Origin: Erythrobacter sp. AP23
GTDB lineage: Bacteria; Pseudomonadota; Alphaproteobacteria; Sphingomonadales; Sphingomonadaceae
Reading direction: 5' to 3'
Assembly (NCBI RefSeq): GCF_001542855.1
Contig: NZ_LNBY01000001.1
Location: 1 to 64,000, forward strand
DNA: 64,000 bases
The position numbers were made by a program, and so were the translations under genes. The notes under the pieces were generated by a model. The model saw only the letters and a list, made by a program, of their open reading frames with translations. It was not told the DNA's origin and made no database searches. Positions within the stretch are counted from its first letter, which is position 1. Each line of letters starts with the position of its first letter. This document shows positions 1-8,631 of this stretch, piece after piece.

Positions 1-85
1 ATTTCGGACGGTCTGTCGTGCAGCCGTTTGGGACTCAGCGCCGATGAACGAAGGATCAACGCAACTGGCGAGCCAACTGCAAATC

Positions 86-139
86 GGTCAGCGTGCTTAC
101 TCGGTGATTACTTAACCGATTTCTCGCAGCGTGCTGACC
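86..139. repeat. Nested inverted repeat beside tRNA-Pro
   Basis: GGTCAGC (86-92) pairs with GCTGACC (133-139), and an inner TCGGT (101-105) pairs with ACCGA (115-119). It lies just 3' of the minus-strand tRNA-Pro, so it could be that transcript's terminator or processing structure, but no T-tract follows. A recombination site is the alternative. Otherwise 1-159 shows no gene. Confidence 0.35.
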
Positions 140-159
140 AACTAAGTGATTGAAACCAC

Positions 160-236
160 TGGTCGGGATGACTGGATTCGAACCAGCGACCCCCACACCC
201 CCAGTATGGTGCGCTACCAGGCTGCGCTACATCCCG
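160..236 (-). tRNA. tRNA-Pro (anticodon GGG)
   Basis: The minus strand folds as a complete 77-nt tRNA. The 7-bp acceptor is CGGGATG/CATCCCG, the D arm GCGC-AGCCTGGTA-GCGC, the anticodon stem CCATA/TGTGG around loop CTGGGGG (anticodon GGG), and the T loop contains GGTTCGAATCC. The 3' CCA is encoded. The C1-G72 acceptor pair is typical of bacterial tRNA-Pro. Confidence 0.93.
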
Positions 237-437
237 AAACCAGTGGAGGCGGCCCTATAGGGCGCGTCTTTGTGCATGGCAAGCACAGTTCGCAGGCATT
301 TCGTTGCCCCGGCCCCGCAATGCTGCTAACCGCCCGGCACTTTCGCAGGAGGGAGCGCACGTGTCGCTTGAACAGGCGCCGGGCACCTCCCAATTGCGGG
401 TCCGACACAACTCAAATTTCCGACAGGTATTCCTTCG

Positions 438-770
438 ATGATCGACCTTCTCGCCGCCGCCGGCAGTGCCGCAGCCGAACCGCCCGCATGGACGGGCTGG
501 ATCCTGCCCCTGGGCATGCTGCTGATCCTGTGGTTCCTCATCCTGCGCCCGCAGATGCGCCAGCAGAAGCAGCACCGCGAACGCGTGGCCGGGCTGAACA
601 AGGGTGACGAAGTTGTCACCGCTGGCGGCCTCGTCGGCAAGATTACCAAGGTCGAAGAGCAGTTCGTCCATGTCGAGCTCGCCAAAGGCATGACGGTCAA
701 GGCGGTGCGCAATACGATCGGCGAAGTGCTGTCCTCGCGCAGCAAGCCGGCCGCGAACGACAAAGACTGA
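438..770 (+). CDS. yajC: Sec translocase accessory subunit YajC
   Basis: A 110-residue inner-membrane protein that associates with SecDF and YidC around the SecYEG channel. One N-terminal transmembrane helix (about residues 17-36) is followed by RPQMRQQKQ and the conserved GDEVVTAGGLVGKI segment with a charged cytoplasmic tail. Length and topology match the family. It is first in an apparent yajC-secD-secF operon, with 14 bp to secD. The 200 bp upstream, back to tRNA-Pro, hold no other gene. The Shine-Dalgarno match (AGG near 425) is weak, but no better start lies nearby. Confidence 0.93.
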   Translation: MIDLLAAAGSAAAEPPAWTGWILPLGMLLILWFLILRPQMRQQKQHRERVAGLNKGDEVVTAGGLVGKITKVEEQFVHVELAKGMTVKAVRNTIGEVLSSRSKPAANDKD

Positions 771-784
771 GGGCGCATCCTTCC

Positions 785-2383
785 ATGCTCGATTTCCCTA
801 CCTGGCGTAAGATTTGGCTGTGGCTGATCACCGCCCTGTGCGTGGGTGCCGCGCTGCCATCGCTGCTGTCGGCGACCAGCGTGCGCTGGCCCGACGTGCT
901 GCCGCAACCGATGGTCAATCTCGGCCTCGACCTAGCCGGCGGTAGCCACATCCTGCTCGAGGCGGATGCCGCGCAGGTCGAATCGCAGCGGCTCGAGAAC
1001 ATGGAAGAGAACGTGCGCAACATCATGCGCCGCGCCGAACCGCGCATCCGCATCGGCGACGTATCGACGCGCGACGGGCGGCTGAGCTTCATGCTCGACG
1101 ACCCGAGCGAGGTCGATCGCGCGCGCGAATTGCTGCTGCCTTCGATCAACGGCACCCGCCTTGTGCGCGAGTGGGACCTCGCCGTCGAGGATGGCAGCCG
1201 GATGATCCTCACGCCCACCTCCGATGGGCTCGACCAGGCGGTCAGCGATGCGATGGAAAGCGCCACCGAAGTGGTGCGCAAGCGGATCGACGAACTCGGC
1301 ACGCGTGAACCGACAATCATCCGTCAGGGCGATACGCGCATCGTGGTTCAGGTTCCCGGCCTGCAGGATCCGGATCAGCTCAAGGCGCTGCTCGGACAGA
1401 CAGCCAAGCTCGAATTCAAGCTGGTCGACCAGAATGCCTTGCCGTCCGATGTCCAGCAGGGCCTCGCGCCTCCCGGATCGGAAATCTTTCCCTATGCCGA
1501 AACGTCGGATTTCGCGGGAAGCTCGCTCGCCGTGCGCCGCCTGGGCGGTATCCGCGGCGACAATCTGACCGGTGCACAGCAGAGCTTCGATCCGCAGACA
1601 AACGAACCGGTCGTCAACATTCAGTTCGACAGTGACGGCGGTCGCCGCTTTGCCAAGCTGACCACCGACAATGTCGGCAAGCCCTTTGCGATCATTCTCG
1701 ACGGCCAGGTTCTGTCGGCGCCCAATATCAACGAGCCGATCCGCGGCGGATCGGCGCAAATTTCGGGCGGCTTCTCGGTCGAGACCGCCAATCAACTGGC
1801 GATCTCGCTGCGCTCGGGCGCGCTTCCGGTCGACCTGGCGGTTATCGAGGAGCGCACGGTCGGCCCCGATCTCGGCGCCGACTCGATCCGCCGCGGCATG
1901 CTCGCCATGGCAGTGGGTTCGGTGATGGTGGTGATCCTGATGATTGCGACCTATGGCCGCTTCGGCGTCTATGCGACCGCCGCGCTGGGGATCAACATAG
2001 CCATGCTGCTCGGAATCATGGCAGCGCTCAACACCACGCTGACGCTGCCGGGTATCGCCGGTTTCGTGCTGACCATCGGTGCCGCGGTCGATGCCAACGT
2101 GCTGATCAACGAACGTATCCGCGAGGAGCGCAAGCGTGGGCGGCGGGTGATCGCAGCCGTCGAAAACGGCTATAATGAAGCCAGCCGCGCAATTTACGAT
2201 GCCAACATCACCAACTTCATCGCCGGCGTGCTGCTGTTCCTGTTCGGATCGGGTCCGGTGCGTGGCTTCGCGGTGGTGCTGATCATCGGCCTGTTCACCA
2301 GCGTCTTCACCGCGCTTACGCTGACCCGCATGTGGGTCGCCGGCTATCTGCGCAAGGCCAAGCCCAAAGACATCGTGCTATAA
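785..2383 (+). CDS. secD: Protein translocase subunit SecD
   Basis: A 532-residue RND-type membrane protein that uses the proton-motive force to pull exported proteins through SecYEG. An N-terminal transmembrane helix precedes a family hallmark, GLDLAGGSH (about residues 47-55). The large periplasmic P1 domain follows, then the GKPFAIILDGQVLSAP region, and about five C-terminal helices with GAAVDANVLINERIREE, which carries the conserved transmembrane Asp. Length is normal for alphaproteobacteria. secF starts 13 bp downstream behind AGGAGG, so expression is surely coupled. Confidence 0.96.
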   Translation: MLDFPTWRKIWLWLITALCVGAALPSLLSATSVRWPDVLPQPMVNLGLDLAGGSHILLEADAAQVESQRLENMEENVRNIMRRAEPRIRIGDVSTRDGRLSFMLDDPSEVDRARELLLPSINGTRLVREWDLAVEDGSRMILTPTSDGLDQAVSDAMESATEVVRKRIDELGTREPTIIRQGDTRIVVQVPGLQDPDQLKALLGQTAKLEFKLVDQNALPSDVQQGLAPPGSEIFPYAETSDFAGSSLAVRRLGGIRGDNLTGAQQSFDPQTNEPVVNIQFDSDGGRRFAKLTTDNVGKPFAIILDGQVLSAPNINEPIRGGSAQISGGFSVETANQLAISLRSGALPVDLAVIEERTVGPDLGADSIRRGMLAMAVGSVMVVILMIATYGRFGVYATAALGINIAMLLGIMAALNTTLTLPGIAGFVLTIGAAVDANVLINERIREERKRGRRVIAAVENGYNEASRAIYDANITNFIAGVLLFLFGSGPVRGFAVVLIIGLFTSVFTALTLTRMWVAGYLRKAKPKDIVL

Positions 2384-2396
2384 GGAGGGCGACGAT

Positions 2397-3374
2397 ATGA
2401 AACTGCTCAAGCTCGTCCCCGACGACACCAACATCAGATTTCTCAAATGGCGCGTGCCCTTCTTCGCCGTCAGCATCCTGCTGATCGCGGCAAGCTGGGC
2501 GCTGGTTGCCACCAAGGGCCTCAATTACGGCGTCGACTTCGCCGGCGGTCTCGAAGTGCGGGCGACCTTTACCGAAAGCACCCAGGCGCCGATCGCCGAG
2601 CTGCGCAACGACGTCGAAGCGCTCGGCTATGGCAGCCCGGTGGTCCAGCGTTTCGGTGAGGACAATCAGGTCTCGATCCGTGTCCGGCTGCCCGATGAGG
2701 TGTCGGCCGACAAGGAGGCCGCGCAGGAGGCGGCGAACGACATCGTCCGCACATTGCAGACGGAGTATGATGATTTCCGCCTCGACGGGAACGACAATGT
2801 TTCGGGCAAGGTGTCGGGCGAGTTCCGCCAGACCGCGCTTTATGCGCTGCTCGCGGCGATGGCGGCGATCGCGCTTTACATCTGGATCCGCTTCGAATGG
2901 CAGTTCGGCGTGGGCGCGCTGTTCGCATTGTTCCACGACGTGAGCCTGACGCTGGGCATGTTCGCGTTGTTCCAGCTCGAATTCAGCCTGCAGATCATCG
3001 CGGCGATCCTGGCGATCATCGGCTATTCGCTCAACGACACGATCGTCATCTACGACCGTATCCGCGAGAACCTGAAGAAGTATCGCAAGATGGAGCTTCC
3101 CGCGCTGCTCGACCTTTCGGTCAACGAGACGCTGGCCCGTACCGTGATGACCTCGCTGACGCTGTTCGTGGCGCTGCTCCCGCTGCTGCTCTACGGCCCA
3201 GCCAGTCTCTTCGGCATGGTAGCTGCCATCACGCTGGGCCTGTTCGTGGGCACCTACAGCTCGGTCTATTCGGCCGCTCCGATCCTCGTATGGTTGGGCG
3301 TCACCAGCGACAGCTTCGTACCGACCGAAACGGTCGCCGACCAGCAGGAAAAGAAGGCGCGCGGGCTGGTCTGA
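2397..3374 (+). CDS. secF: Protein translocase subunit SecF
   Basis: A 325-residue partner of SecD in the SecDF-YajC complex. It shows the first transmembrane helix (about residues 21-38), the motif GLNYGVDFAGGLEV, a short periplasmic P4 domain and the C-terminal helices with GYSLNDTIVIYDRIREN, the SecF signature. A clear AGGAGG lies 7-12 bases before the ATG. It closes the yajC-secD-secF operon and converges with the glycosyltransferase, with only five bases between the stops. No obvious intrinsic terminator is visible. Confidence 0.96.
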   Translation: MKLLKLVPDDTNIRFLKWRVPFFAVSILLIAASWALVATKGLNYGVDFAGGLEVRATFTESTQAPIAELRNDVEALGYGSPVVQRFGEDNQVSIRVRLPDEVSADKEAAQEAANDIVRTLQTEYDDFRLDGNDNVSGKVSGEFRQTALYALLAAMAAIALYIWIRFEWQFGVGALFALFHDVSLTLGMFALFQLEFSLQIIAAILAIIGYSLNDTIVIYDRIRENLKKYRKMELPALLDLSVNETLARTVMTSLTLFVALLPLLLYGPASLFGMVAAITLGLFVGTYSSVYSAAPILVWLGVTSDSFVPTETVADQQEKKARGLV

Positions 3375-3379
3375 ACGGA

Positions 3380-4573
3380 TCAGGATACAAGGCTGTCGAA
3401 ATGGTCCGCCAATGCCCGGCCATTCGCCGCCCAGCTGAAGTTTTCGACCGTCGCCGCCACCGTTTCTGGTGAGCGGCTACGGTCGGCTACCAGTTCGATC
3501 CCTTCGCGGATCGCTCGGCAATTGCGCGCCACGATCACTCCGGCTTCGGGCGAGGTGACGACTTCGCGCGCGCCGCCCGCATCGGTGATAACAAGCGGCG
3601 TGCCGCAGGCGAGCGCCTCGACCCAGGCATTGGCCAGCCCCTCACTGGCAGAAGGCAGCACCATGGCATCCGCCGCGGTGAGGATCGGCGGCAGCATCGA
3701 CGGCGCGAGACTGCCGAGGAAATGCACGCGGTCGGCGACGCCGACTTCCCTGGCCAATGCGCGCAGGCTGGCTTCGTCCTCACCAGTGCCGACGAGTAGC
3801 AGCCGGCCCTTGGGCAGGTCGGCGAGCGCCTTGATGGCCAGCGCCTGACCCTTGCGCTCGATCAGCGCACCGACGGTGACGAGCAGCGTGTCGTCGGAAT
3901 CCAGCGGAATCGAGAAGGTGCTCGCCAGTCGCGCGCGCAATCCAACGTGGTCGAGCGGGCGGAACAGGTCGCGGTCGAGCCCGGTATAGTGCACCGAGAT
4001 CGCATCGCGCTCCATGCCGAGCGTCGCCATGTCGTCGGCCAGCGCTTCGGATACTGCCAGCACACCTGCCGCTTCGCGAGCTGTTTCCAGTAGCGCATCG
4101 CGCCCGTACCCGCGCGCACCCCAGTGATGGATATCCGCCCCGCGCGCCTTGACCGAGAAGGGCAGGCCCAGATCGCGCGCGATCAGCATCGCGGCGGGCC
4201 CGTCGGGATAGAAGAACTGCGCATCGACGAGGTCGAAGGGCCGTTCGGCGTGCAGCCTGCGAGCGAGGGGAAGGACCGACTTCGCAATCAGTTTCGGATT
4301 GAGGCGACCGCCGACCTTGGGGAGCAGCCGGAAGACGGGGCGGTGGACGTCCATGCCGAATTCGTGGCCTTCCCGCGCAGCCGCCGCGAGCGGCTTGTAC
4401 CGCCCCAAGGCGACCGGCGGCAGTCCGATGGGATTGATGACGGTCGCATCCCAATGCGTATCGCGCTGCAGCGCTTCGAGCGATTTCGCCACGAAGATTC
4501 CGAAGCGCGGATGGACCGAATTGGGGAACAGTGTCGAAAGCGACAGGACGCGGCGGCTTTTCCGTACGTTCAC
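3380..4573 (-). CDS. GT4-type glycosyltransferase
   Basis: Read from a GTG, this is a 397-residue GT-B-fold glycosyltransferase of the GT4 group, which moves a sugar from a nucleotide donor to a glycan, lipid or small-molecule acceptor. Donor and acceptor cannot be told from sequence. Visible marks are the N-terminal STLFPNSVHPRFGIF acceptor-domain start, SVKARGADIHHWG in the middle, TVGALIERKGQ at the domain junction and EGLANAWVEALACGTP, the E-x7-E donor-site region. The GTG at 4573 overlaps the TGA of the upstream regulator gene (GTGA), so translation is probably coupled. A longer open frame upstream is Arg/Pro-rich and antisense-like, and I rejected it. Confidence 0.86.
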   Translation of the reverse strand: MNVRKSRRVLSLSTLFPNSVHPRFGIFVAKSLEALQRDTHWDATVINPIGLPPVALGRYKPLAAAAREGHEFGMDVHRPVFRLLPKVGGRLNPKLIAKSVLPLARRLHAERPFDLVDAQFFYPDGPAAMLIARDLGLPFSVKARGADIHHWGARGYGRDALLETAREAAGVLAVSEALADDMATLGMERDAISVHYTGLDRDLFRPLDHVGLRARLASTFSIPLDSDDTLLVTVGALIERKGQALAIKALADLPKGRLLLVGTGEDEASLRALAREVGVADRVHFLGSLAPSMLPPILTAADAMVLPSASEGLANAWVEALACGTPLVITDAGGAREVVTSPEAGVIVARNCRAIREGIELVADRSRSPETVAATVENFSWAANGRALADHFDSLVS

Positions 4574-5142
4574 AGGCGCCGCACCAGCATTTCGGCGACG
4601 GCGATCCAGGCCGGATTGTCGACCACCTGCTGTTTCTCTCCATGGCCGGGGGGCAGGATGCCGACAAGCGAGCCCTGTCGGTCGATCAGGCGTCCGAAGG
4701 CGAACCGGCCGCCCTTTTTGGGAACCAGAACATCGCGATTGACCGCACGCCCCGCCTCGGCGGGATCGAGCTGGCGCAGCCAGAGCTGGTCGCCGGGGCG
4801 GTATTCGCCATGGGGGTAGTCGATATCGAGCACCATCAGCGCGCCATCGCCGCCGAGGTCGGTGGCAAGCAGCGCATCGCGTGTCGCGGGCAGGGCTTCC
4901 GGCCCGTCCTTGGCCAGAGTGGCGACAACCTGCGGATGGCCCGCTTTCTCGCTGCGAACCAGCATTTCGGGATCGACCTCGAGCGCGGCGGCGATCCGTT
5001 CCATCCATTTGAGCGAGAGATTTCGCATGCCGGTTTCGAGCCGACCGACGGTTTGCGGTGTGGTCGGCGGTTCGCAAGCTTCGGCGAGGTCGGCAAGTGT
5101 CCAGCCCTTCTGCTTGCGGATGTCGCGGATGCGATTGATCAC
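4570..5142 (-). CDS. XRE-family regulator with S24-like C-terminal region
   Basis: A 190-residue protein with an N-terminal helix-turn-helix (about residues 1-60; GWTLADLAEAC then TPQTVGRLETG). The C-terminal region (about 80-180) resembles the LexA/S24 sensor fold (YRPGDQLWLRQLDP, GRFAFGRLID). It probably represses its own promoter or nearby genes. I chose the GTG at 5142 because GGAGGG sits 6-11 bases upstream and the protein then begins directly at the helix-turn-helix; an ATG at 5208 has no such site. It overlaps the downstream glycosyltransferase by 4 bp. I could not identify the Ser-Lys autocleavage dyad with confidence, so it may be a non-cleaving regulator. Confidence 0.78.
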   Translation of the reverse strand: MINRIRDIRKQKGWTLADLAEACEPPTTPQTVGRLETGMRNLSLKWMERIAAALEVDPEMLVRSEKAGHPQVVATLAKDGPEALPATRDALLATDLGGDGALMVLDIDYPHGEYRPGDQLWLRQLDPAEAGRAVNRDVLVPKKGGRFAFGRLIDRQGSLVGILPPGHGEKQQVVDNPAWIAVAEMLVRRL

Positions 5143-5238
5143 TCGGTCCCTCCCCACCGATAACCGATTTGGTTTTATGTCTTTCCTACATGAACCGCCC
5201 CGGCGCAAGGGAATTGTTTACCCACCGAGGAGAAGTCT

Positions 5239-5715
5239 ATGCGCCGCAAGCTCGTCGAACGCGAACTGACCGAAGAAGGCCCGCGCCGCGGAAGCGGCGC
5301 CGTTCCCAAACGTCGCAGCGTTACCGTCAATCTCGCCGAAAGCCCGCTTACCTGGCTGCATGCGCGCGGCCATCTGACCGATCGCCAGTTCGATGCGGGC
5401 GAGCGGCTGCGCGCCGATTACGAACGCGCGCAGCTTGCGCCATCGGTGACCATGCGTTGGGATCCGGTGCGCGTAGACGGAGGATCGCGCGCGAACGGCC
5501 TGACGCCCTCGGAACGTCAGATCGCGGCGAAGGAGCGCTTCGATGCAGCCATGGCCGAAGCGGGGCCGGGGCTTTCCGACATCCTCTGGCGCGTAGCCTG
5601 CGCCGGGGAGGGGGTGCCTGCGGCCGAAAAGGCGCTGGAGTGGCCCGCTCGCAGCGGCAAGCTGGTGCTCAAACTGGCGCTCGACCGGGTGGCCGATTTC
5701 TACCGGATCGGGTGA
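5239..5715 (+). CDS. DUF6456-type protein
   Basis: A 158-residue, Arg-rich cytoplasmic protein divergent from the XRE gene. It contains ESPLTWLHARGHLTDRQFDAGERLR (about residues 34-58) and SDILWRVACAGEGVPAAEKALEWPARSGK (about 113-141), a pattern I associate with the alphaproteobacterial DUF6456 family. The function is unknown to me; the helical C-terminal half resembles a DNA-binding fold, which is inference. AGGAG lies 7-11 bases before the ATG. It stands alone, with an 84-bp gap before the convergent NTF2-like gene. Confidence 0.72.
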   Translation: MRRKLVERELTEEGPRRGSGAVPKRRSVTVNLAESPLTWLHARGHLTDRQFDAGERLRADYERAQLAPSVTMRWDPVRVDGGSRANGLTPSERQIAAKERFDAAMAEAGPGLSDILWRVACAGEGVPAAEKALEWPARSGKLVLKLALDRVADFYRIG

Positions 5716-5799
5716 GGCCGGTTTTTGCGCCAGGACAGTGGTCCATGCGGTCCATGTCTGGGGAAACGCTTTCGGCGAATCCTCTATTCGAGCTGCGGT

Positions 5800-6153
5800 C
5801 TATTGCTGCCCGTACATGAAGCGTTCCTCGGCGATCTTGCCGTCCTTCACGGTATAGAGGCCGACTTCCTTCATCTGGCTGCGTTCGCCGTCGATGGTCA
5901 CGTCCATCTCGTAATTCACCGCGAACTGGTCGCCGAAGACATAGGGGCCGTCGGTGGTGCTCGAATGAACTTCGGCGTTCTCGTTCCACCAAGCGTGTTT
6001 CTGCAGCAATTGCTCGCGTCCCTCGACGCGAGACATCGGTCCGTCATTGGGCTCTAGGCTGACGATATCGTCGGCCCAATAGGCCTGGTAATCGTCGGCC
6101 CGCTCTTCCGCCACGGCCTTGGTGAAATCCTTCGCCATCTGCTCGATTGCCAT
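5800..6153 (-). CDS. SnoaL/NTF2-like small protein
   Basis: A 117-residue protein of the NTF2-like superfamily (SnoaL/DUF4440 style), whose members are ketosteroid-isomerase-fold enzymes or ligand-binding proteins. Indicators are AVAEERADDYQAYWADDIVSLEPNDGP (residues 13-39), GREQLLQKHAWW and the final strands VGLYTVKDGKIAEERFMY. The start at 6153 is set by AGGAG 6-10 bases upstream; a longer frame adds a residue run unlike the family. No catalytic role can be assigned. Confidence 0.75.
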   Translation of the reverse strand: MAIEQMAKDFTKAVAEERADDYQAYWADDIVSLEPNDGPMSRVEGREQLLQKHAWWNENAEVHSSTTDGPYVFGDQFAVNYEMDVTIDGERSQMKEVGLYTVKDGKIAEERFMYGQQ

Positions 6154-6217
6154 GCTGCACTCCTCTCGCTGCCCGTCCGCAAGGGAGGGTATCACACATG
6201 GTGCGAGTCGGAGCCGA

Positions 6218-6787
6218 CTAATCGAGGGTGTCGGAAACGCGTCGCCGGAGCTCGGGCAGGACCTCGGCCTCGAACCACGGGTTCTTGCGCATCCAGATGG
6301 TCGAACGCCAGGCGGGGTGTGGCAGGGGCAGAAAGCGCGGCAGGTAGTCGCGGAAGGCGCGCACACGGTCGGTCATGGAAAGCTTGCGCGCCGCGGGCAG
6401 ATAGTGCGCCTGCGCATAGGTTCCGACTAGCAGCGTCAACCGGTCTTCGGGCAGGAGGTCGAGCACGTGGCCATGCCATTGCGGCGCGCATTCGGGACGA
6501 GGGGGCTTGTCCCCGCCGCTGGCCTTGCCCGGATAGCAGAACCCCATCGGCACGAGGGCGACCTGCGCGTGATCGTACATCTGCTCTTTGGTCAGCCCGG
6601 TCCAGTCGCGTAGGCGATCACCGCTGGCATCGTCCCAGGGGATGCCGCTTTCGTGGACCTTCGATCCGGGAGCCTGGCCGATGATGAGCAGCCGCGCGGT
6701 GGGCGAGAAACTGGCAACGGGGCGCACGCCATGCGGCAGGTGTTCGGCACAGATCCGGCAGGCCGCGATTTCGGCCTGGAGGCTCAT
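6218..6787 (-). CDS. Uracil-DNA glycosylase superfamily protein
   Basis: A 189-residue single-domain member of the uracil-DNA glycosylase superfamily (COG1573-like), presumed to act in base excision repair or on related modified bases. The GQAPG motif (about residues 37-41) is motif 1 and LPHPAWR (about 154-160) the C-terminal motif with the His. CRIC lies at residues 10-13, but only scattered further Cys are present, so a family-4 iron-sulfur cluster is uncertain. The start ATG overlaps the stop of the upstream ABC-F gene by 4 bp, so the two form an operon. The exact UDG subfamily is unresolved. Confidence 0.78.
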   Translation of the reverse strand: MSLQAEIAACRICAEHLPHGVRPVASFSPTARLLIIGQAPGSKVHESGIPWDDASGDRLRDWTGLTKEQMYDHAQVALVPMGFCYPGKASGGDKPPRPECAPQWHGHVLDLLPEDRLTLLVGTYAQAHYLPAARKLSMTDRVRAFRDYLPRFLPLPHPAWRSTIWMRKNPWFEAEVLPELRRRVSDTLD

Positions 6788-8589
6788 GCCTCGACTTGCT
6801 CGGCAAGCTCCAGCCAGCGCTCTTCGGCCGCGTCCTTCTCGGCGCGTGCGTTCTCCAGGCCCTTAGAGATATTGGCGAATTTCTGCGGATCGGCGCTGTA
6901 GAGATCGGGATCGGACAGGATCGCCTCGCCCTTGGCGATCGCCGCCTCGAGCTCCTCGATTCGTGCCGGGAGCAACTCGTAATCGCGCCGATCCTTGTAG
7001 GAGAGCTTGCCCGACTTGGGGGCGGGGGCCGGAGGCGGCGCGGGCTTGCCGGTCTGCTTGGCCGCCTTGGCTTTCCCCGCGACAGGCTGGCGCCGCTTGC
7101 GCTCCCAATCCTCGTACCCGCCAGCGACGACGTCGACCCGGCCCGTGCCATCGAGGCCAAGCGTCAGGGTGACGGTGCGGTCGAGGAAGTCGCGGTCGTG
7201 GCTGACGATCAGCACGGTGCCCTCGTAGTCGGCGATCACCTCCTGCAGCAGGTCGAGCGTCTCGAGGTCCAGATCGTTGGTCGGCTCGTCGAGCACCAGC
7301 AGGTTCGAAGCCTTGGCGAACTCGCGGGCGAGCAGCAGCCGCGAGCGTTCACCGCCCGAGAGGACCGCGACCTTCATGTCGACGATCTTGGGATCGAAGA
7401 GGAAGTCCTTGAGATAGGCCTGCACATGCTTGCGATTGCCGCGCACGTCGAGCCAGTCACCGCCCTCGGCCAGCACCTGGCGCACGGTCTTGTCGGCGGT
7501 CAGCAACTGGCGTTGCTGGTCGATCATCACGCCGGTCAGCGTCTTGGCGATCTCCACCGTGCCGCTGTCGGGCGCCAGTTCGCCGGTGAGCATCTTGAGC
7601 AGCGTGGTCTTGCCCGCGCCGTTCGCGCCGACGATACCGATCCGGTCGCCGCGCTGGATGCGTAGGGAGAACGGCTTGATGATCGTGCGATCGCCGTAGC
7701 TCTTGGTGATGTTCTCGGCGACGATGACCGACTTCGACTTGAAATCCTCCTCGGTCGCGAGCTTGAGTTTGGCGGTGCCGCCGGCGGAGATCATGGAGGC
7801 CCGCTGGGCGCGCATCTGCCACAGCTTCTCGAGACGGCCCTGATTGCGCTTGCGCCGCGCGGTCACGCCGCGTTCGAGCCAGTGCGCCTCGATCTTGAGC
7901 TTCGCGTCGAGCTTTTCCGCCGCGCGCGCTTCCTCGGCATAGACCTGCTCTTCCCAGGCCTCGTAGCCGCCGAAGCCGACTTCCTTGCGGCGCAGGTTCC
8001 CGCGATCGAGCCACAGCGTGGTGCGGGTCAGACGCTTGAGGAAGGTCCGGTCGTGGCTGATGACGAGGAAGGCGCCGCGATAGCGCTCGAGCCACCCTTC
8101 GAGCCAGTCGATGGCGCTAAGGTCGAGATGGTTGGTCGGCTCGTCCATCAGCAGCAGGTCGGGGTCTTGCGCCAGCGCGCGTGCGATAGCGGCGCGGCGC
8201 TTCTCGCCGCCGCTCGCGCCCTTGGTCTCGCGGCTCATGTCGATACCAAGCTGGCCCGCGATGGCCTCCACCTCATGTTCCTGCGGCGCGTGTTCGCCCG
8301 CCAGCGCCCAGTCCATCAGCGTGGCATGGCCGGAGAGGTCGGGGTCCTGTTCGAGCAGCACGATCCGCATCGCGGGCTTCGTCTTGCGCGTGCCGGCATC
8401 GGTTTCGATCTGTCCGTCGATCATACGGAACAGCGTGGTCTTGCCCACGCCGTTGCGGCCGATCAGCGCGATGCGGTCGCGCGGGCCGATATGGAGGTCA
8501 AGCGGGTCGTGATCGGGCCCGCCGAACAGCCATTTGCCGCCCTGCTGTAGGGCCATGCCTTCGAGGCTGAGGATCGGGGGCTGTGCCAT
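6784..8589 (-). CDS. ABC-F family ATPase (Uup-like)
   Basis: A 601-residue soluble protein with two ABC domains in tandem and no membrane segment. ABC-F proteins act on the ribosome or, for Uup, also affect genome stability. Domain 1 has Walker A GRNGVGKTT, signature SGGEKRRAAIA and Walker B LLLMDEPTNHLD; domain 2 has GANGAGKTT, LSGGERSRLLLA and LLVLDEPTNDLD. A linker of about 80 residues separates them, and the C-terminus has an Ala/Pro/Lys-rich stretch then a coiled coil (about 530-601), as in Uup. The DNA repair neighbour coupled downstream would fit a genome-maintenance role, but this is inference. Confidence 0.9.
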   Translation of the reverse strand: MAQPPILSLEGMALQQGGKWLFGGPDHDPLDLHIGPRDRIALIGRNGVGKTTLFRMIDGQIETDAGTRKTKPAMRIVLLEQDPDLSGHATLMDWALAGEHAPQEHEVEAIAGQLGIDMSRETKGASGGEKRRAAIARALAQDPDLLLMDEPTNHLDLSAIDWLEGWLERYRGAFLVISHDRTFLKRLTRTTLWLDRGNLRRKEVGFGGYEAWEEQVYAEEARAAEKLDAKLKIEAHWLERGVTARRKRNQGRLEKLWQMRAQRASMISAGGTAKLKLATEEDFKSKSVIVAENITKSYGDRTIIKPFSLRIQRGDRIGIVGANGAGKTTLLKMLTGELAPDSGTVEIAKTLTGVMIDQQRQLLTADKTVRQVLAEGGDWLDVRGNRKHVQAYLKDFLFDPKIVDMKVAVLSGGERSRLLLAREFAKASNLLVLDEPTNDLDLETLDLLQEVIADYEGTVLIVSHDRDFLDRTVTLTLGLDGTGRVDVVAGGYEDWERKRRQPVAGKAKAAKQTGKPAPPPAPAPKSGKLSYKDRRDYELLPARIEELEAAIAKGEAILSDPDLYSADPQKFANISKGLENARAEKDAAEERWLELAEQVEA

Positions 8590-8631
8590 AGGCCGCGCGA
8601 GGTAGGCGCGCGCGGGCCCGGCTGCAAGCGC

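Noticed and set aside
4574..5077. N-terminal extension of the glycosyltransferase frame to an upstream ATG
   Set aside because: It overlaps the whole XRE gene and is Arg/Pro-rich; the GTG at 4573 gives a normal GT-B start.
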